Assembly (NCBI RefSeq): GCF_002902905.1
Contig: NZ_CP026124.1
Coordinates: 5,642,001-5,706,000 of the forward strand
Reading direction: 5' to 3'
Length of the DNA: 64,000 nt
Source: Achromobacter sp. AONIH1
Lineage (GTDB): Bacteria; Pseudomonadota; Gammaproteobacteria; Burkholderiales; Burkholderiaceae_B
Shown in pieces: positions 22,913 through 32,471 of the stretch. Each line of letters begins with the position of its first letter. The first letter of the stretch is position 1. The position numbers were made by a program, and so were the translations under genes. The notes under the pieces are model-generated. The model saw nothing but the letters and a program-made list of their open reading frames with translations. It did no database searches and was not told the DNA's origin.

Positions 22913-24115
22913 ATGGCCCGTTCCCGCAGCCAATCCGCTCCCCGCCTGACCCGTGACGCCAGCCGTCTGATCACGCTTGCCCAGGCGCTCAACCGCTCGG
23001 GCAGCCGCGTCGAGGACATCTTCTGGGAAGCCCAGCTGGCCGAAGCCATCCCGAAGCTGCTCAAGGCCGGGCAAGACGCCCCGCTCGAAGCCGCGCTGGA
23101 CCATCTGGCGCAGGCCGATGTCGGCGCTTACGAGGTGCTGATCGAACAGGCGGAAACCCTGTCCGAATCCACCAAGATCGACAAGAACGGCGTGCGCCAC
23201 GATGTATTGCTGGTGGTGGCCCCGGTGGTGGCCTGGACGCGCTACGCGATCCCGACCGGCGCCATCTCCGCCAGCGCGCAGCAGGCGGTGCTGGCCCAGC
23301 TGCATGGCCATGTGCTGTCCAGCCAGGCGCGCGCGGCGCTCATGCCCTGGCTGGTCAGCGTGGACCAGATGCCGCGTACCTTCTCCGAAACCTGGCAGTG
23401 GCTGCAACGCCTGGGCACCCAGGCGCTGGGCGCCGAAACCATGAAACCGGCGCTGAACACCGAGGCCGAAACGGCGAACATGCTGGCGGACACCCGCTAC
23501 ATCGTCGCCGCGGTGGCCGTGCCCGAGCACGCCCCCATCTTCCGCTGGCAGGAACAGATTGGCGACGCCGACGCCAGCCGCGAAGCCTGCCAGCAACAAT
23601 GGGCCGCGCAGGCCCAGCCCACGCTGGCCGCCCTGCTGCCCGGCTGCGGCTTCGAATCGCTGCTGCCGGACGCTTATTACGTGAGCAACCGCGAAGCCGA
23701 CCGGCGCGTGCGCCCGCTGTCGCTGCGCGCCGCCATCAGCTGGCTCGAAGGCGCGGTCAATCTCGAAGCCTCGCAACTGCGGGCCGTGGTGGCCGGCTGC
23801 GGCGAAAGCAGGATCGACGAATACCGCATCGGCTTCACCGCGCGCAACAGCAACGACGTGTACTACGGTTGCGTCTGGCCGCTGTACGGGCGCGAGGAAG
23901 ACCTGCCGGCCGACGAAGGCCAGCCTGACGTGGTCGACGAAATCGCCGCGCTGCTCAAGGAATACGGCGTCAACGACGTGCGCCGCATTCCCGGCCTGCT
24001 GCCGCCCGACTACTGCGAGGACTGCGGCGCGCCCTACTTCCCGAATCCGCTGGGCGAACTGGTGCACGCCGAGCTGCCCGAGGACGCCGAGGCCGCGCCG
24101 GCCAAGTTCCACTAG
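22913..24115 (+). CDS. DUF2863 family protein
   Basis: 400 residues from ATG 22913; in-frame ATGs at 22898 and 22883 are alternatives and none has a strong Shine-Dalgarno. Soluble, acidic, mostly helical, matching the betaproteobacterial DUF2863 family over the full length (RLITLAQALNRSGSRVEDIFWE at the start, LLPPDYCEDCGAPYFPNPLGELVHAELPED at the end with a Cys pair). Function unknown. It precedes earP by 8 bp, so it is likely in the earP-efp transcript. Confidence 0.8.
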   Translation: MARSRSQSAPRLTRDASRLITLAQALNRSGSRVEDIFWEAQLAEAIPKLLKAGQDAPLEAALDHLAQADVGAYEVLIEQAETLSESTKIDKNGVRHDVLLVVAPVVAWTRYAIPTGAISASAQQAVLAQLHGHVLSSQARAALMPWLVSVDQMPRTFSETWQWLQRLGTQALGAETMKPALNTEAETANMLADTRYIVAAVAVPEHAPIFRWQEQIGDADASREACQQQWAAQAQPTLAALLPGCGFESLLPDAYYVSNREADRRVRPLSLRAAISWLEGAVNLEASQLRAVVAGCGESRIDEYRIGFTARNSNDVYYGCVWPLYGREEDLPADEGQPDVVDEIAALLKEYGVNDVRRIPGLLPPDYCEDCGAPYFPNPLGELVHAELPEDAEAAPAKFH

Positions 24116-24123
24116 GAAGCGCG

Positions 24124-25239
24124 ATGCGGGCGGACATCTTCTGCCGGGTCGTCGACAACTACGGCGACATCGGCGTGTGCTGGCGCCTGGCCCGCCGGCT
24201 GGCCCAGGTTCCGGGCTGGCGGCCGCGCCTGTGGGTCGACGACCTGCGGGCCTTCGCCCGCATCCAGCCCGGGCTGGACCCGGAACAGGCGCGCCAGCAA
24301 TGCCTGGGCATCGACATCATCCACTGGACGCCGGCGCCGCCCGCCGACCTGACGCCCGGCGACGTGGTGATCGAGGCCTTCGCCTGCGATCCGCCCGACG
24401 CCTTCCTGGATGCCATGCGCCAGGTCCATCCGGTCTGGATCAACCTGGAATACCTGAGCGCCGAAGCCTGGATAGAAAGCTGTCACGGCCTGCCGTCGCA
24501 ACGGCCCGACGGGCTGGTCAAGCATTTCTACTTTCCCGGTTTCACTCCGGCCACGGGCGGACTGCTGCGCGAGCCCGGCCTGTCCGCCGAACGCGACGCG
24601 CTGCAGGCTTCGCCCGAACAACAGGAGTCCGTGCTGCGCGCGCTGGGCGTGCCGCAGCACGCGCTGTCGCGCCGGCGCGACGGCGCTCGCCTCGTGTCCC
24701 TGTTTTGCTATCCGAACGCGCCGGTCGACGCACTGGCCTCGGCCCTGGCCGCCGATCCGCGCCCGACCGTGCTGCTGGCGCCCGAAGGCGTGGCGCCCGG
24801 CCTGGAAACGGCCTGCGCCGCGCCGGGCCGCCCCGCCCTGGTCAGGCTGCCCTTCGTCAGCCAGCCGGACTTCGACCGCCTGCTGTGGTGCGCCGACCTG
24901 AACTTCGTGCGCGGCGAGGATTCCTTCGTGCGGGCCGCCTGGGCCGCGCGTCCGCTGGTCTGGCAGATCTACCCGCAGCACGACCCGGTCCATCTGGACA
25001 AGCTCGAGGCCTGGCTGGCCCGCTACCCCGCCACCGAAGGCGCCCGGGCGCTGATCCGGGCCTGGAACCAGCCCGACAGCCCGCAAGCCCTTGGTCCGGC
25101 CCTGGCCGCCGCCCTGGCGCCCGAGGCCTGGCAGGCCTGGGCCCGGGCCGCCCGTGACTGGGACGCAGCCCAGGCCGACCGGCCCGATCTGGCGGAAAAT
25201 CTGGCCGCATTTTGCGCAGAGTTGGCCAAGAAACGCTAG
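24124..25239 (+). CDS. earP: Protein-arginine rhamnosyltransferase for EF-P
   Basis: 371 residues, full-length EarP (formerly DUF2331). N-terminal DIFCRVVDNYGDIGVCWRLARRLA has Asp11 and Asp15 at the positions of the essential aspartates of characterised EarP proteins. C-terminal region LNFVRGEDSFVRAAWAARPLVWQIYPQHDPVHLDKLEAW is the conserved nucleotide-sugar site. It transfers rhamnose from dTDP-rhamnose to an arginine of EF-P. Followed by efp after 197 bp, and that EF-P carries the required arginine. Confidence 0.95.
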   Translation: MRADIFCRVVDNYGDIGVCWRLARRLAQVPGWRPRLWVDDLRAFARIQPGLDPEQARQQCLGIDIIHWTPAPPADLTPGDVVIEAFACDPPDAFLDAMRQVHPVWINLEYLSAEAWIESCHGLPSQRPDGLVKHFYFPGFTPATGGLLREPGLSAERDALQASPEQQESVLRALGVPQHALSRRRDGARLVSLFCYPNAPVDALASALAADPRPTVLLAPEGVAPGLETACAAPGRPALVRLPFVSQPDFDRLLWCADLNFVRGEDSFVRAAWAARPLVWQIYPQHDPVHLDKLEAWLARYPATEGARALIRAWNQPDSPQALGPALAAALAPEAWQAWARAARDWDAAQADRPDLAENLAAFCAELAKKR

Positions 25240-25436
25240 AATAGAGAGTTTTCTGAGAAGCCCTGACGCGATCGGGCCTCAAAATACTGACGCCTCCCGG
25301 GGTGTGCACAAGATCGAAAACCCGCGTGAAATCCCGCATCCGCCCGCCAGATGATGGCGATGGCGGACCAGGGTCGACAAGGCGGTGATTTGTGCAAGCA
25401 CGGCGAGTGCACCCCTTACCCCCCGGAGTTTTATCG

Positions 25437-25997
25437 ATGAAAACCGCTCAGGAATTGCGAGTCGGCAACGTGGCCATGGTCGGCAAGGACCCGCTGGTCG
25501 TCCAGAAGGCTGAATACAACAAGTCCGGCCGCAACGCCGCCGTTGTGAAGCTGAAGTTCAAGAACCTGCTGACCGGCGCCGCCAGCGAATCAGTCTACAA
25601 GGCCGACGAAAAGTTCGAAGTCGTCCAACTGGAACGCAAGGAGTGCACCTACTCCTACTTCGGCGACCCGATGTACGTCTTCATGGACGAAGAGTACAAC
25701 CAGTACGAAATCGAAGCCGACAGCATGGGCGACGCCCTGAACTACCTGGAAGAGTCGATGCCCGTGGAAGTGGTCTTCTACGACGGCCGCGCCATCTCGG
25801 TGGAACTGCCCACGGTCATCGTGCGCGAAATCACCTACACCGAGCCGGCCGTGCGCGGCGACACCTCGGGCAAGGTGCTCAAGCCCGCCAAGATCAACAC
25901 CGGCTACGAACTGAACGTGCCGCTGTTCTGCGCCATCGGCGACAAGATCGAAATCGACACCCGCACGAACGAGTACCGCAGCCGCGTCAACAACTGA
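25437..25997 (+). CDS. efp: Elongation factor P (Arg32 type)
   Basis: 186 residues from the ATG at 25437, with GGAG about 9 nt upstream. Three beta-barrel domains of EF-P. The modification loop reads [12 protein letters not shown], with Arg at residue 32, the acceptor used by EarP, rather than the lysine modified by EpmA. EF-P enters the ribosomal E site and relieves stalling at polyproline runs. The proline-rich proteins in this window may need it. A strong terminator follows. Confidence 0.97.
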   Translation: MKTAQELRVGNVAMVGKDPLVVQKAEYNKSGRNAAVVKLKFKNLLTGAASESVYKADEKFEVVQLERKECTYSYFGDPMYVFMDEEYNQYEIEADSMGDALNYLEESMPVEVVFYDGRAISVELPTVIVREITYTEPAVRGDTSGKVLKPAKINTGYELNVPLFCAIGDKIEIDTRTNEYRSRVNN

Positions 25998-26017
25998 TCC
26001 CGGCCGCAAGCGAAAAA

Positions 26018-26044
26018 GCCAGACCTTCGGTCTGGCTTTTTTTT
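26018..26044 (+). terminator. Rho-independent terminator of efp
   Basis: GCCAGACC-TTC-GGTCTGGC with an upstream A5 and a T8 tract; begins 20 bp after the efp stop. Confidence 0.95.
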
Positions 26045-26115
26045 GCCTGTCGTTCGGGGATGAGTCCGCGCCCGACGTTTGTTGACCGGGCGTTTATCGC
26101 CTGGTTGGCCCGCGC

Positions 26116-26589
26116 CTATTGCAGCCGGTCGTCGTCCAGGAAGTCAGGCAGCGCCATGACCTCGATGCCGTCCTCGGCCAGCGCCTCGCGCTCTTCGCGC
26201 GACGCGGTCCCGCGAATGGGGCGTTCGTCGGCCTCGCCCTCGTGGATGCGGCGCGCCTCTTCGGCGAAACGCGCGCCGACATTCTCGGTGTTGCGCAGCA
26301 TTGCCCGCACCTGGGTCAGGACGGCGGCCTGCAGGGCCGCTATTTTCTGGGCATCGGACGCACCGGCGGGCGCTTCGGCCTGCCGCTGCTGGGGCGCGGG
26401 CTCAGGCGCGTGCAGGTGCGCGACGTTCAGCCGAGGCGCCGACAGGCGCTTGGTGATCGATGCCGACCCGCAGACAGGGCACGTGACCAGACCTCGCGCC
26501 TGCTGCGCGTCGTAGTCTTCGTGCGAACCGAACCAGCCTTCGAAGATGTGGCTGTGCTCGCACTGGAGGTCGAAAACTTTGAGTGCCAT
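26116..26589 (-). CDS. DUF1178 family protein
   Basis: 157 residues. N-terminal MALKVFDLQCEHSHIFEGWFGSHEDYDAQQARGLVTCPVCGS is the DUF1178 signature, with a CPxC pair (and an earlier Cys-His) suggesting a small zinc site. The rest is helical: EEARRIHEGEADERPIRGTASREEREAL is strongly conserved in the family. Function unknown, cytosolic. Convergent with efp. Confidence 0.9.
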   Translation of the reverse strand: MALKVFDLQCEHSHIFEGWFGSHEDYDAQQARGLVTCPVCGSASITKRLSAPRLNVAHLHAPEPAPQQRQAEAPAGASDAQKIAALQAAVLTQVRAMLRNTENVGARFAEEARRIHEGEADERPIRGTASREEREALAEDGIEVMALPDFLDDDRLQ

Positions 26590-26678
26590 GGGGTCTATAT
26601 GAGGATCACCCGGCAGAATACAAGAAAGCGGGCCCAGACGGGCCCGCCATATCGCATGCCGGACGCACTGAAGAGCGC

Positions 26679-27389
26679 TTACCTGCCCCGCTTGGACGAC
26701 GCGCCCGCGCCGCCGAGCTGGGCCTGCTGGGCCTGCAGGGCGTCGATCTGGCGCTGCAGATCGCGCAGTTGCTGGCGCACGTCCTTCTGCTGGTCGGCCA
26801 GGGCGGTGGCTTCCTGGCGCGATTGTTGCTGGCGGGCGGCGACCTGCTCTTCCTGCTGCATGCGCAGCGTGTTGTCGGCCTGCAGCGTGCTCAGCTGGGC
26901 GTTGCGGCTGGCCAGCAGCTTCTCGTTGTGGGCGTACTCCGCCTGCAGGCGGATGCGCTGGATATCGACCTCGGCCAGTTCCATCGACTGGCCGGCGAAG
27001 GCGCGGTAGGTGGCCTCGGCCTGCTTGTCCGACTGGGTCTTGACCACGCGCCAGAAATCCTTCTGCTGGAACAGGGCCACGTAATAGGTCAGGTCGTCCG
27101 GCTTGAACAGCAGGCTGGCGCCATAGGTGCCGTTGTAGGTCGTGCGCAGTTCCGAGACCTGGCGGTTCTGGATCAGGCTTTGCAGCTCGGCGACGGTGCT
27201 GGCCGGACGCGCGGCGGGCGCGGGCGGCGGCGGCGTCACCGGCGTGGACGCCGCCTGCGTGTCTTCAACCTGCTGGACCGCGGGCCGGGCCGCTTCGGGT
27301 TGCTGGGCGCTGGCGCAAGCCGCCAGACCGGACAGGGCCGTACCCAACAGCGCCATGCGCGCGGTGGCACGGATAAAGTGGACGTTCAT
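26679..27389 (-). CDS. DUF2968 lipoprotein with long coiled coil
   Basis: 236 residues. Signal sequence with lipobox LAAC at about residues 22-25 predicts lipidation. A Pro/Ala-rich linker precedes TVAELQSLIQNRQVSELRTTYNGTYGASLLF (DUF2968 core). Residues about 135-225 are a Gln-rich coiled coil (QQKDVRQQLRDLQRQIDALQ). Probably anchored in the envelope; function unknown. Same strand as DUF1178, 89-bp gap. Confidence 0.85.
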   Translation of the reverse strand: MNVHFIRATARMALLGTALSGLAACASAQQPEAARPAVQQVEDTQAASTPVTPPPPAPAARPASTVAELQSLIQNRQVSELRTTYNGTYGASLLFKPDDLTYYVALFQQKDFWRVVKTQSDKQAEATYRAFAGQSMELAEVDIQRIRLQAEYAHNEKLLASRNAQLSTLQADNTLRMQQEEQVAARQQQSRQEATALADQQKDVRQQLRDLQRQIDALQAQQAQLGGAGASSKRGR

Positions 27390-27506
27390 GCCTACCCCAA
27401 AAAAATCGTTGCGGAACTATAGCAATTTATTGCTCCGGAAGCTGCCGCGCGCGCAGGGCGCGCCGCCCCGGATGTCGCCCTCTACGGGCCATTCCCTATT
27501 GCGCCT

Positions 27507-28907
27507 TCAGGAGGCTTCCACCATCCCGTCCGCGGTTTCACCCTGCCCGCCGCCCAGATGCAGTTTGCGCATCTTTTCCCACAGCACCTTGCGGCTGATG
27601 CCCAGGGTATTGGCGGTGTCCTGCCGGCGCCAGCCGTTGGCGTCCAGCGCGGCCAGGATGCGGGCGCGCTCGGCCCGTTCGGCATCGGTGAACACCGGCG
27701 GCTCGCACTGCGCGCCGCCCGCGCCCATCGCGGCGGGCGGGCGCAGCGGCTCGGCCAGCTGGTCGAAGATGCGCTCGATGCGCGCCCGGTCCCAGGACTG
27801 GAACTGGCGCCGGACGATGGCCACGCGCTCGGCCACGTTGGACAGCTCGCGCACATTGCCCTCGTAGCGGGTGGCCCCGACGCGTTCCAGCAGCCAGTCC
27901 GGCGGCTCGTCCCCGGCGCCCATCCGCTCCAGCAGGGAGCGGAACAGCGCGACCTTCTCGGCGGCCCCGCGCTGCTCCAGGCTGGGGATGCGCAATTCGA
28001 TCACCGCCAGCCGGTAGTACAGATCCGCGCGGAACTCGTCCTGCGCCACCAGCACTCGCAGATCCTTGTTGGTGGCGGCGACCAGCCGGAAATCCACCGG
28101 CACTTCGTTCGCCGAGCCCAGGCGCGTGACCGTGCTCTGCTCCAGCACCCGCAACAGCTTGACCTGCTGGTACAACGGCAGGTCGCCGATCTCGTCCAGG
28201 AACAGCGTGCCGCCACTGGCCTGCTCGAAATAGCCCTTGTGCGCGCCGACGGCGCCGGTGAACGCCCCCTTGGCGTGGCCGAAAAAATGCGCCTCGAACA
28301 GTCCTTCCGGGATGGCGCCGCAATTGACCGCGACAAAGGGGCCGTCGGCCCAGGCCGCGCGGTCGTGCAGCAGACGCGCCACGCGCTCCTTGCCTACGCC
28401 GGTTTCGCCATGGACCAGCACGTTGCTGCGACAGTCCGCGTACATCTCGGCCTCCGCCAGCAGGGCCCGCATCGGCTCGGACACGGCAATCAGCGGCTGC
28501 TCGCGCCGGGGCGCGGCCGGCCGGGCCTGGCCCAGCACGCCCAGCAGCTCGAACAGCAGCTTGCGCAGGTCGGCCGTGGTGAAGGCCAGCGGCAAGGTAT
28601 AGGAATATTCGGGCGGGTAGTAACGCGGATCGCGGCCGCGCGCCTCGGAGGCCACCCAGATGATGGGCAGCGCCTGCACGGCCAGCCAGTCATAACCGCT
28701 GAAACGGTTGTCACCCATCACCGACACCGACACCAGCGCCACGGCGGGCCGGCCCGGATCGCGCGGCGGCGGGAAGGCCGTGCCGGCGTCCGCCCGCACC
28801 AGCGTCACGTCCATGCCCGCCAGGCAGCGCTCGGCGCGCGCGGCGATGTCGGAAGTGCCCTCCCAGACATACAGATCGAACTCCTCGCGGACGAATTTCT
28901 GATTCAT
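27507..28907 (-). CDS. Sigma-54 activator with VpsR-like N-terminus, at the end of the pilus locus
   Basis: 466 residues from ATG 28907. The first about 125 residues are a degenerate receiver-like or VpsR-type domain; no clear phosphoacceptor Asp in a DD-x-D setting is visible. AAA+ domain: Walker A GETGVGKE (167-174), GAFTGA (214-219), Walker B LFLDEIGD (235-242). C-terminal Fis-type [22 protein letters not shown]. Intact GAFTGA means it should work with sigma-54. It follows tadG by 48 bp and is probably cotranscribed with, or controls, the Tad pilus genes. No cognate kinase is nearby, so input may be c-di-GMP or a non-phosphorylated signal. Confidence 0.88.
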   Translation of the reverse strand: MNQKFVREEFDLYVWEGTSDIAARAERCLAGMDVTLVRADAGTAFPPPRDPGRPAVALVSVSVMGDNRFSGYDWLAVQALPIIWVASEARGRDPRYYPPEYSYTLPLAFTTADLRKLLFELLGVLGQARPAAPRREQPLIAVSEPMRALLAEAEMYADCRSNVLVHGETGVGKERVARLLHDRAAWADGPFVAVNCGAIPEGLFEAHFFGHAKGAFTGAVGAHKGYFEQASGGTLFLDEIGDLPLYQQVKLLRVLEQSTVTRLGSANEVPVDFRLVAATNKDLRVLVAQDEFRADLYYRLAVIELRIPSLEQRGAAEKVALFRSLLERMGAGDEPPDWLLERVGATRYEGNVRELSNVAERVAIVRRQFQSWDRARIERIFDQLAEPLRPPAAMGAGGAQCEPPVFTDAERAERARILAALDANGWRRQDTANTLGISRKVLWEKMRKLHLGGGQGETADGMVEAS

Positions 28908-28955
28908 TGGCAAACCACGCAGCCCGCTTCCGGGCTTCCAGTTAGAGGTTCCAGA

Positions 28956-31058
28956 TCAATACACCAGCCGGGGCTTGCCGCAATCCACCGACAGCAGCGA
29001 CACATCGGTCTGGCCCAGGCTCAGGCCCAGCAGGTTCAGCAGTTGCTGCAGCAGGTTCGACAGCATGTCCAGCAGCGGCTGCAGCAGCGTCACCACGACC
29101 GACAGCACGCCGCTCGCCTGATTGCCACCGGTCAACGCCAGGCTGCTGACGGCGCCGACCCGGCACTGGCGGATGGCGTCCGGCACGATCGCCAGCGCGC
29201 AGGTCAGATCGCTCAGCGGCGCCAGCAGCAGCGAACTCAGAATATTGCCCACCAGCTGCAGCGTGCCCCCCAGCACCCCGGTCAACCCGCCCGTGCTCAT
29301 GCGCTGCCCGAGCTGATTCATGGCGTCCGTGGACCACTGCATGTTGTTGACGACTTCCGATACGGACTTGCCCGGGTTCGACCCGCCGCCGCCCACCAGC
29401 TTGGTGGCCAGATCGGTGCGCTGCTGCTCGGTCAGCGGCGTGCCGGTGTTGAACAGGTCGCCCAGGATGCCGCCGATCAGCGCGTCGGCCAGATTCGAGG
29501 CCAGCTTGGTCAGGTCCAGCGAGGTGGCGTTGACGGTGGCCGTGGAATTGGGCGATGGCGGCGCGGTCAGCGTGACCGGCACCGGCGCCGCTGAATTGAA
29601 GACCGGCAGCGTGACCTTGCTGGTCAACGGCAGAATGCCCAGCACATTGAGCACCTTATAGCGCTGAATGGTGTTGAACGAAGCCGGCTGGCAGGCATTG
29701 GTCAGGGCCAGGAAGTTGGCCGGACTGGTGTCGCTGTCGGAGGTCATGCCCGGGAAACGACCCAGGCAGACATTGGCCAGCGACGAGGTCACGTTGATGG
29801 TGGCCTGCGTCGAGGTCAGCGGCGCCTGGCACAGCTTCGCGAGCGTGCCGGTGGACTGGGCCACGTCGATGATGACCGGCAGGTCGACCCAGGTCCCCAG
29901 CGTCGTGCCCAGGAGAGGACCGAGCACGGGGATATTGCTCGTGTTGATGCGCAGGTAGACGCGGATGCCCGCGCTGGTGGCCGTTGCGCCCACGCCGCCC
30001 ACCGCGATCGTCGGCGGCTCGACGATGCGCACTTTCGACTGCACGCCCAGCAGCGGCACGTTCAGCCCCAGGTCGATCAGGTTCTGCCCGTTGGCGATCA
30101 CCAGCGCGGTTTGCAGGATGTTGAGCGCGTTGACGTTCGCCTGCAGCGCCGACGTGACGCTGCCGCCCACCACCTGCAGATCCAGCACGCCGCCATCGCC
30201 GAACAGCTTGACCGGCAGGTTCAGCGGCATGACCTGCAGCACCGTCTTGATGGCATTGTTCAGCAGCGTGATGTCGGCCGCCGCCGTGCCCGCCTTGTTG
30301 ATCACGGTCAGCGTGGCGTTCAGCAACTGGCCCAGCGTCAGGTTGCTGACCGCCGCCAGCTGGGCGGGCGTGCCCACGCCGGTGGCCACCGACAGCGGCA
30401 GGCCCAGCGCATCGAGCAAGCCGGACGGCGTGATGTTGACCGTGGCCAGGCCGGCCGCGTCGAGCACGTCCAGCTGCTGCGGCGTGGCGCCCACCGAGGC
30501 CAGGATCTTGGACAGGAGACCGCCCTTTTCCAGCCGCAGCAGCCGCGATCCGACCGTGAAGGCTGCCACCGGCTGCGTGCTGGTCGCCACCGCCTGCACC
30601 GACACGACGGTGTCGCCGCCGACGAAGGCGCTGGGAATGACATTGCCCAGCGTCTTGCCGATACGCACGCGCATCGCATTGGGCAGCTGGCCGCTGGCCG
30701 GATCGAACAGCGGCATGCCGCCGACCGGCGGGCGCGTCGGATCCCACAGTTTGCAATCCACGGTCACGTCGGCCGCGGAAAAGGTGTCCAGGATATTCGG
30801 CAGATTGGCCAGCGCCGCCGACACGCCCGCCGCCTTGGCGCGGCTGCAATCCGCCGCGGCGCCCGTGCCCAGCACCTGCACGGCCGACAGCGCGGCCAGA
30901 TCCGCGGCCTTCTGGACCTCGCGCTTCATGTAGTAGCCATAGCCCAGCTGCGCCACGCCCAGCAGCACCAGGCCCACCAGCACCGCGAACACGACGGCGA
31001 CGGTCATGCTGCCGCGCTGCCGCGAGCGAGGAACGTAACGGATCGAGCGGGTTGACAT
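28956..31058 (-). CDS. tadG: TadG-like pilus assembly / surface protein
   Basis: 700 residues. The first 60 residues match the TadE/TadG-type N-terminus: a short basic leader, QRGSMTVAVVFAVLVGLVLLGVAQLGYGYYMKREVQKAADLAALSAVQ, a single membrane helix followed by the typical helix of DUF2134. The remainder is a large Thr/Asn/Ala-rich extracytoplasmic region with Cys residues (for example DVTVDCKLWDP, NVCLGRF, LTCALAIVPDAIRQCRVG). TadG proteins anchor or align the Flp machinery in the envelope. Last pilus gene before the sigma-54 activator; separated from the DUF3613 gene by 96 bp with a strong hairpin. Confidence 0.85.
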   Translation of the reverse strand: MSTRSIRYVPRSRQRGSMTVAVVFAVLVGLVLLGVAQLGYGYYMKREVQKAADLAALSAVQVLGTGAAADCSRAKAAGVSAALANLPNILDTFSAADVTVDCKLWDPTRPPVGGMPLFDPASGQLPNAMRVRIGKTLGNVIPSAFVGGDTVVSVQAVATSTQPVAAFTVGSRLLRLEKGGLLSKILASVGATPQQLDVLDAAGLATVNITPSGLLDALGLPLSVATGVGTPAQLAAVSNLTLGQLLNATLTVINKAGTAAADITLLNNAIKTVLQVMPLNLPVKLFGDGGVLDLQVVGGSVTSALQANVNALNILQTALVIANGQNLIDLGLNVPLLGVQSKVRIVEPPTIAVGGVGATATSAGIRVYLRINTSNIPVLGPLLGTTLGTWVDLPVIIDVAQSTGTLAKLCQAPLTSTQATINVTSSLANVCLGRFPGMTSDSDTSPANFLALTNACQPASFNTIQRYKVLNVLGILPLTSKVTLPVFNSAAPVPVTLTAPPSPNSTATVNATSLDLTKLASNLADALIGGILGDLFNTGTPLTEQQRTDLATKLVGGGGSNPGKSVSEVVNNMQWSTDAMNQLGQRMSTGGLTGVLGGTLQLVGNILSSLLLAPLSDLTCALAIVPDAIRQCRVGAVSSLALTGGNQASGVLSVVVTLLQPLLDMLSNLLQQLLNLLGLSLGQTDVSLLSVDCGKPRLVY

Positions 31059-31110
31059 GTTCGCGACTCCGCATGGATACGAAGACCGGCGTGCCTGGAC
31101 CGGGGAACCC

Positions 31111-31140
31111 GCGCGTCCCGGGCACCGGCCCGGGGCGCGC
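31111..31140 (-). terminator. Strong intraoperonic stem-loop upstream of tadG
   Basis: GCGCGTCCCGGG and CCCGGGGCGCGC pair over 12 bp (one G-T) with a 6-nt loop, between the DUF3613 and tadG genes. No T tract; could be an mRNA processing/stability element or partial terminator. Confidence 0.5.
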
Positions 31141-31154
31141 GGAACGCATGCTGA

Positions 31155-31562
31155 TTAATTGGTGTTCTTGGTTTCCATCCGCTTCTGGAACCACTCGGGA
31201 ATGGGATGGGAAAAACTCTCCAGATACCGGTTCCAGGCCGCGGAGGACACCGGCCCCAGCATGGGCAGCGCGCCGCCCGCGCGGCGGCCGTCGGCCTGCG
31301 CCTCGAACAGCGCGCGCGTGATGTCGCCCACGGCTTCAGGTCGCGGCTCGGGCTCGGGCGCGCTCGCCTGGGGCGGCGGCATCGGCGTCTGGACCTGCTG
31401 CACCACGGGGCGCGCCGGCATGTCGGCCGCCGGCACGGGCGCGGCTTGCGCTTGCGCGCCGCCGTTCATCGCGCCGGTCAGGGGCGCGTTCGATTGCGCC
31501 GTCGCGCTCGCGCTGATGAATAGCGCCAGGCACAGGGTCACGCGTTTCGGGTCTGGGAACAT
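31155..31562 (-). CDS. DUF3613 protein of the Tad locus
   Basis: 135 residues from ATG 31562, chosen because AGGA precedes it by 8 nt and it begins a clean signal peptide (MFPDPKRVTLCLALFISASATA-Q); upstream in-frame starts at 31595/31598 lack a ribosome-binding site. A Pro/Ala-rich linker leads to a C-terminal motif WNRYLESFSHPIPEWFQKRM, the DUF3613 signature seen in betaproteobacterial Tad clusters. Periplasmic; role in pilus assembly is unproven. Confidence 0.8.
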   Translation of the reverse strand: MFPDPKRVTLCLALFISASATAQSNAPLTGAMNGGAQAQAAPVPAADMPARPVVQQVQTPMPPPQASAPEPEPRPEAVGDITRALFEAQADGRRAGGALPMLGPVSSAAWNRYLESFSHPIPEWFQKRMETKNTN

Positions 31563-31604
31563 GACGGTTTTCCTGGGAAATATCGGTTTGCTCATCAATC
31601 GCGC

Positions 31605-32471
31605 TCAACGCACGATGGGCCCGTTGCCGAGCCGGTCCATCATGGGCCCCACCACCGGCGACACCGGGGCCGCGCCTGCCGCTGGCGTCCGCAAGGGCGT
31701 GGCGTCCGCCAGCGGAGGCGGCGCATTCTGGCTGCGCACCTCCGAAGCCAGGCGCAGGACCTGCGCGCGCGCCTCCTCGCCCAGCCTGGCCTGGTCCATC
31801 ACCCGCTGCGCCTTGACCGCGTCGCCTTCCACCAGCAACAACAGGGCCAGGTTGGCCAGCACCTTGGGATTGTCCGGCGCCAGTTCGGCGGCCTGGCCCA
31901 GCGGCACCCGGGCGCCGGCGGGATCGCCCGCCCGCAGGCGCGCGTAGCCCAGGTCGCCCAGAATGCGCGGATCCGTCGGCGCCAGCTTGGCCGCGCGCGA
32001 GAAATCGTCCGCCGCCTGCGCGTACTGGCCGCGCGCGCCGGCGATCAGGCCCAGCCCGTGCCAACCGTCGGCGGCCTGTGGCGTGCCCAGCAAGGCCCGG
32101 TACGCCTGCTCGCTGGCGGCGGTCTGCCCCGTCTGCCGCAGCGCCTCGGCGCGCATCGGCCCGACACGCGGATCATTGCCGAACTGCTGCTGGAAGGCGT
32201 CGATATAGGCCAGCGAAGCGAAATAGCGCTCCTGTCGCTGCGCTTCGGCGATCATGCTCAGCATCAGCTCGGGCTCGGCGGGCCGCCGCTTGTTCTCGGC
32301 CTCGTCCTCCTTCTGCCGCGCCAGCGCCTGCTCCTGTTGCTGCTGCTGAATCAGTTGCCACGCCGACTCGACGTTGTTGGTCTTGCACCCCGACAGGCCC
32401 GCGCCCGCCATCAATGCCGCCAGCGCCGCCCACCGCAGCCTGCCCATCGTGCTTCCGATACCGCCCGCCAT
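31605..32471 (-). CDS. tadD: TadD-like TPR lipoprotein
   Basis: About 288 residues. Signal sequence with lipobox LSGC (MAGAGLSGCKTNN) predicts outer-membrane lipidation. Then at least four TPR-type helical repeats (AYRALLGTPQAADGWHGLGLIAGARGQYAQA; FSRAAKLAPTDPRILGDLGYARLRAGD; ELAPDNPKVLANLALLLLVEGD). TadD acts as a pilotin/assembly factor in Flp systems. The start overlaps the tadC stop (GTGATG); a second ATG at 32447, preceded by GGAAG, is an equally good start. Confidence 0.88.
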   Translation of the reverse strand: MAGGIGSTMGRLRWAALAALMAGAGLSGCKTNNVESAWQLIQQQQQEQALARQKEDEAENKRRPAEPELMLSMIAEAQRQERYFASLAYIDAFQQQFGNDPRVGPMRAEALRQTGQTAASEQAYRALLGTPQAADGWHGLGLIAGARGQYAQAADDFSRAAKLAPTDPRILGDLGYARLRAGDPAGARVPLGQAAELAPDNPKVLANLALLLLVEGDAVKAQRVMDQARLGEEARAQVLRLASEVRSQNAPPPLADATPLRTPAAGAAPVSPVVGPMMDRLGNGPIVR

